DNA from: Allomesorhizobium sp043769475
GTDB taxonomy: Bacteria; Pseudomonadota; Alphaproteobacteria; Rhizobiales; Rhizobiaceae
DNA length: 64,000 nucleotides
Assembly (NCBI RefSeq): GCF_043769475.1
Contig: NZ_CP171728.1
Location: 330,004-394,003 of the forward strand
Direction of reading: 5' to 3'
How positions within the stretch are numbered: position 1 is the first letter of the stretch; every line of letters starts with the position of its first letter. This document shows positions 8,237 to 16,726 of this stretch, one piece after another. The position numbers and the translations under genes were made by a program. The notes beneath the pieces were generated by a model. That model did not search any database and had not been told where the DNA came from. It saw only the letters and a list, made by a program, of their open reading frames with translations.

Positions 8237-8271
8237 CGTCCAAACAGGGGTGCTATAATCGCTTAATGCCT

Positions 8272-8562
8272 TCAGGCGGCCGTCCAATTGTCTATAGCCT
8301 GCTCATTACGACCTGGCATGTGCGGCGCCAAAATGCCGGCGGCCCGGGCGAATGCCTCGAAAGCCTGCCGCGCTGCCTCGTCATCACATTCGCAGGCCAA
8401 TGCGGCGCGGCATGTATCCATAGCCTCCTCGTGCACCGGGCCACGCCTTCGGAAAGGCCAATCATTCAGCAACTCAAACGCCGCCCTGACGCTTCCAACA
8501 TCCTGGACGAATCCGAGTCCGACGAAGATCGATACTGGTCGGGAGAACTGTCGGCTGTTCAT
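8272..8562 (-). CDS. DUF982 family protein (copy in array)
   Basis: The start at 8562 (MNSRQFSRPVSIFVGLGF) has a TTGGAGA site before it and matches the usual beginning of the family, so the longer frame upstream was not used. DUF982 features: VGSVRAAFELLNDWPFRRRG, a central Cys (MDTCRAAL), then AARQAFEAFARAAGIL. 96 residues. It ends the minus-strand array of DUF982 genes. Confidence 0.8.
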   Translation of the reverse strand: MNSRQFSRPVSIFVGLGFVQDVGSVRAAFELLNDWPFRRRGPVHEEAMDTCRAALACECDDEAARQAFEAFARAAGILAPHMPGRNEQAIDNWTAA

Positions 8563-8691
8563 GATAATCTCCAAGTAGCCATCCCAAGCATGGCGGCCAG
8601 AAGTGTGCAGGGGGCGCTCGGCAACCTGCGAATCGGCCTTTGGTGCAGGAGCCTTCATCCAAATGTAGGATTATGTTTGTCGGCTGGGCAC

Positions 8692-8949
8692 TCAGCCCGG
8701 AATATCCGGTTCGATCAGGATGCCGGCCTCCTTTCCGGCAGCAATGAATGCCCGTCGCGCAAGATCTGGCGGCTGTTCGTTCTTCAGAACTGCGATGCAC
8801 GCCACCCGAGCTTCCCGGTGCTCAGGCCCGCCCTCTGTCGGCCAGTGGTAGAGCAGCCATTGCGCTGCGGCCTGCGTGGAGCTGATGACACGGAACCGGC
8901 CCGCGGTTTCGACGCGCACAGGCTTGGTCCAGTAGATTTCCCGCAGCAT
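8692..8949 (-). CDS. DUF982 family protein (copy in array)
   Basis: 85 residues with the family pattern: KPVRVETAGRFRVISSTQAA at the start, AQWLLYHWPTEGG, ARVACIAVL and ARRAFIAAGKEAGILIEPD. An AAGGTGAG sequence precedes the ATG. It follows the next DUF982 gene by six bases, so the copies from 9648 down to 8272 are probably co-transcribed. No function is known. Confidence 0.85.
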   Translation of the reverse strand: MLREIYWTKPVRVETAGRFRVISSTQAAAQWLLYHWPTEGGPEHREARVACIAVLKNEQPPDLARRAFIAAGKEAGILIEPDIPG

Positions 8950-8955
8950 GGGGGC

Positions 8956-9258
8956 TCACCTTGCCGGCGACCTTGTCCAATCCTCGACTTCCCGCAACCT
9001 CGGCAGCGGCTCATCTTTGGCCAGAACACCGGCAATCCGGGCGAACGCCGCCAAGGCCTTTCGCGCTTCCTCGACTGTGCCCTCGTCTATCGTAACGGCG
9101 AAACAGGCATTCAAGGCCCTTTGGAAGATCGGGCTGCCCCGTGCGGCTGGCCAGTTCTGAAGAAACGTGAGCGCCTCTTCAACATCGTAGATTTCGGTCA
9201 CCGCCTCACCGGCTTCGGTCACGATGCGCACCGGCAGTGGGAACTGCATCCTGTCCAT
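8956..9258 (-). CDS. DUF982 family protein (copy in array)
   Basis: 100 residues: FPLPVRIVTEAGEAVTEIYD, EEALTFLQNWPAARGS, a central NACFAV, and EARKALAAFARIAGVLAKDE. All family landmarks are present and the frame is intact. It diverges clearly from its neighbours, so the array is old rather than a recent tandem duplication. Confidence 0.85.
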   Translation of the reverse strand: MDRMQFPLPVRIVTEAGEAVTEIYDVEEALTFLQNWPAARGSPIFQRALNACFAVTIDEGTVEEARKALAAFARIAGVLAKDEPLPRLREVEDWTRSPAR

Positions 9259-9372
9259 CGATCGCCTCCGGGCGGCTTAAGCCGCCTTATAATCGTGAAA
9301 CCATACGCCTTGCGCATCCGGGACATCAAGCGTGGCAACCGAGGAAATCAGGGCAGCGGAATCACTTCGTCA

Positions 9373-9648
9373 TCACCCGTTCCCGAGAGCAACGATTTCA
9401 CCGGGTTGCGCCGCGATAAGGATTTTTGCCTCTTCCGCCGCCTGCATGAAAGCTTCGCGCGCGACTGCGGGCGGTTCACTTCCTCCGAGCACCTTCATGC
9501 ACGACATTCGCGCCTGAATACGTGTAGCGGTCTCGCCGATTGGCCAGTCGTAAAGCAGCATCTCTGCGGCCTCTCTGGCGCTGCAAACAAGGCGTTCTCC
9601 CACAGGAACCGGCTTTTCAAAGGGTCCAAGATCGACGTCCTCGGGCAT
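9373..9648 (-). CDS. DUF982 family protein (copy in array)
   Basis: 91 residues: FEKPVPVGERLVCSAREAAE, MLLYDWPIGETAT, ARMSCMKVL and AREAFMQAAEEAKILIAA. The ATG follows AAGAGGAGACTGCG, a good ribosome-binding site. The site lies inside the 3' part of the upstream copy, which reads through it in another frame. Confidence 0.85.
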   Translation of the reverse strand: MPEDVDLGPFEKPVPVGERLVCSAREAAEMLLYDWPIGETATRIQARMSCMKVLGGSEPPAVAREAFMQAAEEAKILIAAQPGEIVALGNG

Positions 9649-9893
9649 CGCAGTCTCCTCTTGGGTTTAACTGCGTCAGCAAACGCCTGCCGGGCCTCTT
9701 CGGCTGTGACTTGCCCGTGCACGGCTCCACGCAGCGCATTGTCGGCCATTTCCCACATCGGCCCAGCACGGTCCGGCCATTTGTCGTTCGCAAGGCATTT
9801 CAACGCCTCCCAAACGATATGGACCAGGCGAGTTTTCCCGGCTTTGCCGAAGCCGATGCACACCGGCCGATCGAAGTGGATCTGTCTCATCAC
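9495..9893 (-). CDS. DUF982 family protein with an abnormal readthrough tail
   Basis: Residues 1-75 or so are a normal DUF982 domain (MRQIHFDRPVCIGFGKAGKT, ALKCLANDKWPDRAGP, ADNALRGAV, EEARQAFADAV). After ADAVKPK the frame does not stop but runs through the start region of the next gene for about 50 residues of unlikely sequence. A lost stop or a one-base indel near 9660-9670 is the simplest explanation. The functional part is probably 9660-9893. Confidence 0.65.
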   Translation of the reverse strand: MMRQIHFDRPVCIGFGKAGKTRLVHIVWEALKCLANDKWPDRAGPMWEMADNALRGAVHGQVTAEEARQAFADAVKPKRRLRCPRTSILDPLKSRFLWENALFAAPERPQRCCFTTGQSARPLHVFRRECRA

Positions 9894-9944
9894 TGTGCCG
9901 AACGTCCGTCGCTCACGGGCGTTCCCAAAATCGATCCCGGCGGT

Positions 9945-10230
9945 TTATCTCTTCATGTTCGTGGGGGGCACGCGGTCCACATCGCCGATCAGGATGCCGG
10001 CCTCCTCGGCGGCCTCGCGGAAGGCTTGCCGAGCCGCCGCCGCCTTGCGCTGGCCCTCCAGCACCACTAGACAGGCCTTTCGGGCGGCGCGCACGGTCTG
10101 TGTCGATCTTCTGCGGCCGTTGGTAAAGCAGCCATTCCGCGGCCTCCCTGACGCTGCCGATGTTGCGGACCTGGCCGGCGCGGCGTCCATGCACCCGCAC
10201 TGCCTGGTCGAACGGCTTGTCATCCGGCAA
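9945..10230 (-). pseudogene. DUF982 family protein, start lost at an IS21 junction and frameshifted
   Basis: The sequence DDKPFDQAVRVHGRRAGQ, VREAAEWLLYQ, then in another frame ARKACLVVLEGQRKAA and AAEEAGILIGD is a close paralogue of 6808-7111 in opposite orientation. The expected ATG end is replaced by the broken end of istB, leaving only a TTG. The shift near 10088 coincides with a GCGCGCC run that is two bases shorter than in the paralogue. Two lesions make expression unlikely. Confidence 0.75.
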
Positions 10231-10694
10231 TCGGCGATACGCCCCTGTTTCCCGGCCCGGTGCTCGGTTTCCAGCCGGTTGACCAGATCGATGACGTTGT
10301 AGAAGCGGCCACGCGAGCCGTTGCGGATAAGAGCACGGGCGATGCCAATAGCGAGATGCGACTTGCCGGTTCCGGTGCCGCCGATCAGCACGGCGTTGCG
10401 CTGGTCGGCAACGAAAGTGCCGTTGGCGAGGTCGCGGATCAACGCCTCGTTGACCGGGGTGCCGTCGCAGTCGAACTCCTCGATATCCTTGGCGAGCGGC
10501 AGCTTGGCGACGGTGAGCTGGTATTTGATCGAGCGGGCCTGCTTCTCCGATATCTCGGCCGAGAGCAGGTCACCGACAATCCTCGGCGGCTCGTGCTGGC
10601 GCTTGATGCCGGTCGCCATGACCTCGTCATAAGCGCCGCGCATTCCATAGAGCTTCAAGGTGCCCATCAGTTCCAGAACCTGTGTGCGTTCCAT
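10229..10694 (-). pseudogene. istB: IS21 IstB helper ATPase, 3' half deleted
   Basis: The N-terminal 155 residues are IstB: MERTQVLELMGTLKLYGMRG, then the Walker A region VLIGGTGTGKSHLAIGIARA and NVIDLVNRLETEHRAGKQG. At GRIAD the sequence passes straight into a DUF982 gene, so Walker B and the rest are gone. The ATG overlaps the stop of istA. A deletion ending at about 10229 removed the other end of the IS. Confidence 0.9.
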
Positions 10695-12191
10695 CAGCTT
10701 GCCCTCCTGAGGCTGTCATAGCGGGCGCAGTCGGCCTGCGGCTCATGCTGCAGGCGAAGCGCGTCCGGGGTGAGGATGGTGACGGCCGGCGCCGGATCGC
10801 GCCGCCGCGCCAGGATGTTGAGGATGACGGCGGACGAGCAGACGCTCTGGTTGAGCGCTTCCTGGCATGCCGCCTCGACGGCATCGAGCCCGTCGCTGAG
10901 AACGGCCGCGAGGATCGCTACCATCTGCCGGTCGCCGTCATGTGCGGTCTTCAGTTTGCGCCGCACCCGCTCCATGGCCGAGGGAAGAACCCAGCCCTGG
11001 AACGGCGCGCCGTTGCGCAATGCGCCGGGCTTGCGGGCAAGCACCGCAACATAATGCCAGGGATCGTAGATCGTCTCGCCGCGGCCGAAGGAACGGGCAT
11101 GCTCGGCGACGACCGCGCCGTCCTGACGAATGACAATGCGGTCGGCATAGGCCTGGATCTCGACCGGACGGCCGACGGCGGTCGACAGCACCGAGTATTT
11201 GTTGTTGTCGAAGCGCACCGTGCAGGTCTTCGATACCGAGGCGGGCACCGTGTGGAATCCGTCGAAGGGACCGCGATAGTCGACCAGCTTGCCGCGCTCG
11301 TCCTCGAACACCCCCCAGATCGAGTGCTGTGGTTGATCGACATGACGGTGCGCCTTGGCGTAGGCGACGCACTTGTCGAGGAGCCAGGCGTTCAGCTCTT
11401 CATAGTTCTTGAAGCGCAGTCGCGGTGTGAAGAAGCGCTCCCGCACCAGCCCCACCTGGTTCTCGACCTGCCCCTTCTCCCAGCCCGACGCCGGCGTGCA
11501 GGCGACCGGCTGCACCAGATAGTGGCTGCACATCTGCAGGAAGCGGCGATTGTATTGCCGGTCCTTGCCGACGAACACCGTCTCCACCGCCGTCTTCATG
11601 TTGTCGTAGATGCCGCGTGTGCAGGCCCCGCCGAAGAAGGCGAAGGCGCGATCGTGGGCATCGAACACCATCTCCTGCGTCTCGCGTGGATAGGCCCTTA
11701 CGAACATCATGCGGCTGTGGCAGAGCCGGACATGGGCGACCTTCACGGTTACCGTCGCGCCGTTGATCAGGACGATCTCGTGGCTCCAGTCGAACTGGTA
11801 GGCCTCGCCCGGCGCGAAGAACAGCGGCACATAGGCATCGGCCATTGCCGATCCCTGCGCCTTTGCCCAACGCCTCGCATAGCGCCGGATCGCGTCGTAG
11901 CCGCCCTCGTAGCCCAAGCCGCGAAGCTCTTCGTAAATCCGGATCAGCGTCAGCTGCTCGCGCGCCGCCTTGCCACGGTTGCCATTCAAAAACCCGTCGA
12001 GCTGATCCTGCCAAGGGCCGATCTTCGGCTGGGGTTGCCGCTCGCGCTCTAGGAGACGACGTCTCGTCTGACCTGAGAATCTTCCGGACCGTGTTGCGCG
12101 AGACATGCAACTCGCGGCAGATTCGCTTGAGCGACCATCCCTGCACATGGAATGCGCGCCGAACCCGGGCAATCGTATCCACCGACTTCAT
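10694..12191 (-). pseudogene. istA: IS21 IstA transposase, one frameshift
   Basis: The start at 12191 (MKSVDTIARVRRAFHVQGWS) follows GGAGAGGGG and gives the HTH domain ending RNTVRKILRSDET. Near 12055 one base is missing, and the remaining 440 residues, including the DDE core (FDWSHEIVLINGATV, TRGIYDNMKTAV, KGQVENQVGLVRERFF), continue in another frame. The C-terminal beta-barrel region is intact to the stop overlapping istB. Confidence 0.88.
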
Positions 12192-12245
12192 CCCCTCTCC
12201 ATCCGCTCGCCAAAACGAACGAATGGTCGCACATCGACGTGACAA

Positions 12246-12308
12246 GGGGGGTCAAAATTGGACGCCGATCCTCCCGTCTAGGGGGTCAATTTTGCACGCC
12301 GGTTCACA
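12246..12308 (-). repeat. IS21 terminal multiple repeats
   Basis: Two similar 20-base blocks, GGCGTGCAAAATTGACCCCC and GGCGTCCAATTTTGACCCCC, lie on the minus strand at the istA end, separated by about 15 bases. This is the usual arrangement of transposase-binding repeats at IS21 ends and fixes the border of the element at about 12308. Confidence 0.8.
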
Positions 12309-12565
12309 AGCATTCGGCCCGGTGTTCTTGCGGAGTCATGCGCAGCAAAAAGCAACCTGGTGGCTGATCACTTCCCGAAACGGAGCATCGTGTTCCGATG
12401 GTCAGCACTCATTGTGCCCGAGGCAAGATCCGCCACTGGTCCAATCAATGCGTCAGCATGCACCGATAGCTCAAGTGCACTGGAAAACGGGACTGCAATC
12501 AGGATTCCATTTAGGTCCGCTGGGGCACGTGCAAGTAACGGCGGCGGGACGCCCGCAAGCGTCTT

Positions 12566-12862
12566 CTATCCCCGAATGCGGTCGATCCGTCTTCCGAGAA
12601 GCCAAAGCGCCAGCGCGATCAATACCACGCTCGGTGCATAGAAAAGCGCATGATCCCCAAAATAGCCGAGGCCGTCCGGCAACAGGACGAAGCTCTCCTG
12701 GTCCGCCAGCCAGCCGATAAACAGGCCCGCGACGGTGACCGGAAGCACGACGAGCATCAGGCCGAGATTTGCCAGGCCATCGGGGTTGGTATTCACGAAG
12801 TCGATCCAGACACCCAGGGCCAAGGCGAGGTAAGCCGCTGGCAGAAAGATTCTCCACTTCAT
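12566..12862 (-). CDS. Small integral membrane protein (98 aa)
   Basis: MKWRIFLPAAYLALALGVWI opens the first of three predicted membrane segments (about residues 4-21, 31-53 and 70-90). The C-terminus is positively charged (RRIDRIRG). AAGG precedes the ATG closely. No family is recognised. The gene stands alone between the IS21 end and the remnants at 13 kb. Confidence 0.7.
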   Translation of the reverse strand: MKWRIFLPAAYLALALGVWIDFVNTNPDGLANLGLMLVVLPVTVAGLFIGWLADQESFVLLPDGLGYFGDHALFYAPSVVLIALALWLLGRRIDRIRG

Positions 12863-12984
12863 GCCTTAGTAGAGAAGTGTTCTCCCTCGGGTTCAATGGT
12901 CTCGAAGAGGTGACCCGGCACTATGGTCCCTATCCCCTTCGGCATCCCTGCGATCAAACCCGGAGCGAGAACCACATAGGCGCT

Positions 12985-13040
12985 AAAATCCGGGGGGGCC
13001 GGCGCTTGGATTTACCCGAGTAGCGCCAGCCCCGCATGGC
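12985..13040 (+). repeat. Hairpin related to the one at 4586-4637
   Basis: GGGGCCGGCGCT can pair with AGCGCCAGCCCC over 12 bp with one mismatch. As at 4.6 kb it precedes a damaged 'NTISGLLR' reading frame, and the sequence between (GAGGCCA, GACAATATCA) is also shared, so the two loci descend from one ancestor. Confidence 0.5.
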
Positions 13041-13083
13041 CTCATCAGGTGAGGAGGAGGCCACGCTGGGACGACAATATCAT

Positions 13084-13150
13084 ATGGAGACCGGCTATCA
13101 AAACACGACCTGGAGACCGGCTATCAAAACACTATCTCAGGGTTGCTCCG
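13084..13150 (+). pseudogene. Remnant of an 'NTISGLLR' protein broken by a 26-bp tandem duplication
   Basis: The frame opens METGYQNT. A 26-base unit (GGAGACCGGCTATCAAAACA and six further bases) is present twice, at 13086-13111 and 13112-13137. Because 26 is not a multiple of three, the frame shifts. Removing one copy restores METGYQNTISGLLR, matching the remnant at 4669. Nothing of the family is visible downstream. Confidence 0.5.
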
Positions 13151-13352
13151 CCCGGATCATCGTCCAGGCGGAGAGTGGGCCCTCTAAAGAACAGCGGCCA
13201 TGACTGGACGGCAAAAACTGGCCGAGGGCGTAAAGAAACGCGGTGTGTAATTGTTGAAGCCAGGGCTCGTCAGCCGGGTCCGGTTTCTCAAGGGCGACGG
13301 CCACTGTAATCGGCGCTCCGCGCCCATCGGCACGAATAACGATTGATCTCAT
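13137..13352 (-). CDS. Possible small protein (71 aa)
   Basis: The frame MRSIVIRADGRGAPITVAVALE has plausible composition for a small mixed alpha/beta protein and starts with ATG, but no clear ribosome-binding site or family was found. It overlaps the degenerate region at 13.1 kb. Treat as doubtful. Confidence 0.3.
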   Translation of the reverse strand: MRSIVIRADGRGAPITVAVALEKPDPADEPWLQQLHTAFLYALGQFLPSSHGRCSLEGPLSAWTMIRAEQP

Positions 13353-13422
13353 TGGCGGGTGGGGTCACGTTGTGACGCCGGTTCGGAGTCTGTCCGCACT
13401 TGACGCTTGCATGAACGGCCTG

Positions 13423-13761
13423 TCAGCTTATGAAAAGCACCAATGCGGGATGTAGTTTTTTTAGGTTCGGCAACGATTTCGATTGCCAAGGGATTCCGGA
13501 CGTTCCTCGCACAATTAGCTGAATATCGGGATGGTTGCGGACCTCTATTGTGAATTTCGCCAAGAGGTTTATGCCTGAAGAGTTGAGAAATTCAAGATCC
13601 GTCAAATTCAGCGTAATGGAAGCCGGGTCTGAAGCAAGAACGTTCATCATCAACGACAAAACAGGTGTGTAGGCTTCGGAGCTGGCAAGCCGCATGACGC
13701 CATCGAAATAAATCTCGCTTCCTTCATTCCATACGCGATAGTTTTCTGTTGTGATTTCCAT
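13423..13761 (-). CDS. STAS-like partner-switching protein (anti-sigma-antagonist type)
   Basis: 112 residues of the slr1659-like / SiaC-like class: an N-terminal strand region (MEITTENYRVWNEGSEIYFD) then ITLNLTDLEFLNSSGINLLAKF, where the SSG at about residues 66-68 occupies the position of the phosphorylatable Ser/Thr in STAS proteins. As last gene of the operon it would be the substrate switched between phosphorylated and free forms by the adjacent HATPase kinase and SpoIIE phosphatase, then bind the output protein. Spacing to the kinase gene is 20 bases. The role is inferred from family and neighbours. Confidence 0.85.
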   Translation of the reverse strand: MEITTENYRVWNEGSEIYFDGVMRLASSEAYTPVLSLMMNVLASDPASITLNLTDLEFLNSSGINLLAKFTIEVRNHPDIQLIVRGTSGIPWQSKSLPNLKKLHPALVLFIS

Positions 13762-13781
13762 CCAGTATTTTCGTTTCTTAG

Positions 13782-14339
13782 CTATGAACTTTTCGAGATT
13801 GGAATCGAAGCATAAGTTTCCACGTGAACCAAATCACTTTCGCCGGCCGGGCTGAAGATCCAAGCCAGACGGGTCCCATAGTCGCTCATCAACGTCAGCA
13901 ATCCAAGAGAGGAGCTTGTCATCTCAGGATCCGCGGCATTCGCTTCGATCCGCTGAATCAGGAGGTCGCTTGGGTCGCCAACGGTGATCTCCGACAGAAG
14001 GTTTTGGAATTCAGCGGCGGTCTCACCATCGACGACGTTCGAAACCTTGACCTTGAAACATCCCGAGTCAATGGCCGCCTCGATCGTGATCTCGCCTGGT
14101 GCGCGAAACTTGACCGCATTTTCAATGAGTTCGTTGACCAGATAGCCAATGCTGTGTCGTACTTCCCTGTAATCATCGCGAGATGATTGAATGTGCAGCG
14201 CGAAAAGATCTGCAATGAAGTCCGAGGTAGTAGCGCAATGATGCCAACTGAGGTCGAGGGGGCCGTCGAACAATCGCACGCGAGTGGCGCTGTCTTTCAT
14301 TCCGATTGCGATATCGGTTGTTCCAAACAGCATTGCCAT
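13782..14339 (-). CDS. SiaB/slr1658-like HATPase protein kinase
   Basis: 185 residues. The N box of the GHKL/HATPase fold is intact (GYLVNELIENAVKFRAPG at about residues 66-82, with the Glu and the Mg-binding Asn), and a glycine-containing lid-like segment (SSSLGLLTLMSDYG) lies near the C-terminus. Such proteins phosphorylate STAS partners. Two bases separate its start from the stop of the SpoIIE gene. A degenerate relative is encoded at 17898-18440 in the same operon. Confidence 0.85.
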   Translation of the reverse strand: MAMLFGTTDIAIGMKDSATRVRLFDGPLDLSWHHCATTSDFIADLFALHIQSSRDDYREVRHSIGYLVNELIENAVKFRAPGEITIEAAIDSGCFKVKVSNVVDGETAAEFQNLLSEITVGDPSDLLIQRIEANAADPEMTSSSLGLLTLMSDYGTRLAWIFSPAGESDLVHVETYASIPISKSS

Positions 14340-14341
14340 TC

Positions 14342-16726
14342 TTAGCTGTGCCTCATGATCACGAGGGTGATGTCGTCGTGAATCTTGCGGGTTCCGATAT
14401 GGGCCATCAGATCCTCGACAATTCCGGTCTTGATCTCCTCGGCGCTCTTGTGATGGTGATCACGCGCACTGTTGCAAAGACGCTCAAGACCGAACAGTTG
14501 TCCCTCCTGGTCTTCCGCCTCGGTCACACCGTCGGTGTGGAGCACGATCACGTCGCCGCTGTTGAACGGAATGTCGCGCGTGTCGATGAACCGCGAGATG
14601 TTCCGTTCAAGGCCGATCGGCAGGCCCAGATCGAGCGTATCGATACGCTCGACTGCCCCATCCGCCCGGATGACAAGCACCTCCTCGTGCTGGCCCGAAA
14701 GCGTCACTCGCCCACCCTCAAAATCAAGAAAGGCCAGCGAGAGATGCTTATTGGCGTTGGTACGTTCTATATTCTTGTAGATCGCTCTGTTCAGCCGATC
14801 CAGGAACTGCCGTGGATCGGCATCGCCAGTCTCGTGGAGTGCGCGCGCGACGGATTGAACCATCAGCATCAACACGCCGCTTTCGAGTCCATGACCTGTC
14901 ACATCGCCGATGCCGATCTTGACGTGTAGCCCGTTTTGCAACACGTCGTAATAGTCGCCGCCGACTTCGTCAGCCGGTCGCATAAAGGCCGCGATTTCAA
15001 CTCCTGGGACCACTTCGAGTTCGCTGGCCTTCGGCAGGACCATCATCTGTATTTGTCTGGCAACCGCAAGTTCGGCGCCGAGGCGGAGGTTCTCGTCCCG
15101 CAGTTTGCTATTGAGGGCGGAAATCTCTTGATTTGCGCCTTCGAGCTCCTTCGTTCGTTCGTCGACGATGTGCTCGAGGTTTTCCGTGTGGAAGCTGATC
15201 TCCTCTGCCATCCGGTTGAACGCGACGCCGACCTCTCCAACTTCGTCGTGCGTCGGGATGCTTACACGAACCGAATAATCTTTCGCCTGGAGCCGTTTGG
15301 CGGCTCCGGCAAGCGCACTGAGGCCTGCGGTGATCCGCTTTGAGATTCCGAACACGGCCGCAAAGACGATCAGAAGCGAAATGATAATCGCGATGATCTG
15401 GGCGACCAGGATCCGGTTGGTCGCGCTGGAAATGCTCTCTTGCGCTGCAAGCAGGGAAGCATAGATTTCCCGCTCGGGGACGACGAAGCCGAGCATCTGG
15501 TTTTCGGCCGTTATAGGCCCGTCGCTGTTCCAGAGATTGACCGCCTCCAGGCGCCGAAGTGCGACGATGTAAGGTTCAGCTTCGCCGCTCTCCCCAATCG
15601 AAATATGCTTGATGATCGTCTTGTCGTCGGCAGGAAGTTCGAGCGCTGCGACAGCCGCGTGCGTACTTTTCTTGAGCGAGCGGTCGAGGCCGGTAACGCC
15701 TTGACCTGCCGCACCACTCGCAATCTTGAGCCCGAGCGTTTTCTCGCCTTCAGGCTTGATCGCGAGCACATTGCCGTTCGACATGGTGAGAAAACCGAAG
15801 CCGGTCTCGGCGACCTTCACGCTTTCGACGATGTCGGCGAGCTGATCGAGAGTTACGTCGGAAGCGACCATGCCGGCGACGTCTTTGCGGTCCTTGGTCC
15901 AGAGCGGATGGAAGAAGCTGACGATGAGCTTGCCGGTGATCGCATCGATGTAAGGGGCAGTCGCGGTGATGTTTTCGCCTTTGACGGGGCGCAAATCCGG
16001 CTCGCTGATCCACCTCTGCCAGCCTTCGTAGACGCCGGGAAAGAAGAAATCCCAGAAGTTCGCGTTGTTGTGGCCCGGATAGAGCTTGTCAAAGGTTTGC
16101 GCCTGATCGGAGTACGGAGTCGTGCGCATGATAGGCGCTGCCTTCGGTCCGACGTAATAGACCTGCAGCTTCCTGGAGCCTGTTGCCATCTGGCTAGGGC
16201 CAAAAATATCGAAAGCCGCACTCTCCTGAATGTTGCGGAGAATTTCGGGCTTCGGCCGGCCATCAGGGGAGAGGAGATATCCCCAGACGCTCAAGACCGA
16301 AGGCGATCCCTGCGGACTCTGCGTCCAGTTCCCTTGGGGGTCATATATAAGCGGTGCATTGAAATAGGAGTTCGTCGCCAGCGCGTTGCCGACTGCCTCC
16401 TTCGCCTCCGGATAATCGATCAATCTCTGCATGGAGCCCGCAAGTGCGGTCACTTCGGAGTGCATTTGGTCGAAGAGAAGATCGGCGCGCAGCCCAGTCG
16501 TCTCAATATAGTTCTGGAGGTATTCCTGGCTCGCCTTGGTAAGGCCGCTCTCGATCTGATGGGTTGCGTCGCGGGAAAGCCGGTTCACGTTCCACAGGGC
16601 GACGCTTCCGCCGACAAGGAGGTCGAAGAGCACCGCCCCGCCTACAACGATCATGAATTTCGCACGAAAACTGCTCAGCCGGAAGACGGACCAGGGTTTA
16701 CGCGAAATGGCATGCCAACTGTTCAT
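14342..16726 (-). CDS. Membrane SpoIIE-type PP2C phosphatase with sensor and HAMP domains
   Basis: 794 residues. Membrane segment at about 24-46, a large periplasmic sensor region of about 390 residues with Cache-like composition, a second segment at about 436-458, a HAMP domain (ISKRITAGLSAL to VAFNRMAEEI), a coiled coil (DERTKELEGANQEISALNSK), then the PP2C domain. All metal-binding motifs are present: DEVGGDYYD, GDVTGHG, LHTDGVTEA and HDDITLVIM. This is the SiaA/HmpU/RsbU architecture: an external signal would activate dephosphorylation of the STAS partner. The ATG overlaps the stop of the methyltransferase gene by four bases. Confidence 0.93.
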   Translation of the reverse strand: MNSWHAISRKPWSVFRLSSFRAKFMIVVGGAVLFDLLVGGSVALWNVNRLSRDATHQIESGLTKASQEYLQNYIETTGLRADLLFDQMHSEVTALAGSMQRLIDYPEAKEAVGNALATNSYFNAPLIYDPQGNWTQSPQGSPSVLSVWGYLLSPDGRPKPEILRNIQESAAFDIFGPSQMATGSRKLQVYYVGPKAAPIMRTTPYSDQAQTFDKLYPGHNNANFWDFFFPGVYEGWQRWISEPDLRPVKGENITATAPYIDAITGKLIVSFFHPLWTKDRKDVAGMVASDVTLDQLADIVESVKVAETGFGFLTMSNGNVLAIKPEGEKTLGLKIASGAAGQGVTGLDRSLKKSTHAAVAALELPADDKTIIKHISIGESGEAEPYIVALRRLEAVNLWNSDGPITAENQMLGFVVPEREIYASLLAAQESISSATNRILVAQIIAIIISLLIVFAAVFGISKRITAGLSALAGAAKRLQAKDYSVRVSIPTHDEVGEVGVAFNRMAEEISFHTENLEHIVDERTKELEGANQEISALNSKLRDENLRLGAELAVARQIQMMVLPKASELEVVPGVEIAAFMRPADEVGGDYYDVLQNGLHVKIGIGDVTGHGLESGVLMLMVQSVARALHETGDADPRQFLDRLNRAIYKNIERTNANKHLSLAFLDFEGGRVTLSGQHEEVLVIRADGAVERIDTLDLGLPIGLERNISRFIDTRDIPFNSGDVIVLHTDGVTEAEDQEGQLFGLERLCNSARDHHHKSAEEIKTGIVEDLMAHIGTRKIHDDITLVIMRHS

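Larger units (their letters stand above)
10229..12308 (-). mobile_element. IS21-family element, truncated
   Basis: istA and istB are in the standard order on the minus strand. The intact end is at about 12308, where reading inwards gives TGTGAACCGGCGTGCAAAAT. The other end is missing beyond 10229, where istB is fused to DUF982 DNA. IstA is also frameshifted, so this copy cannot move by itself. Confidence 0.88.

Noticed and set aside
8176..10302. 708-codon plus-strand open frame
   Set aside because: Antisense to the whole DUF982 array; no ribosome-binding site, domain or protein-like pattern. GC-rich shadow.
10682..12052. 456-codon plus-strand open frame
   Set aside because: Antisense to istA of the IS21 element; no recognisable product.
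13084..13140. Tandem repeat considered as a CRISPR or iteron
   Set aside because: Only two adjacent 26-bp units without spacers; it is a simple duplication within a coding remnant.
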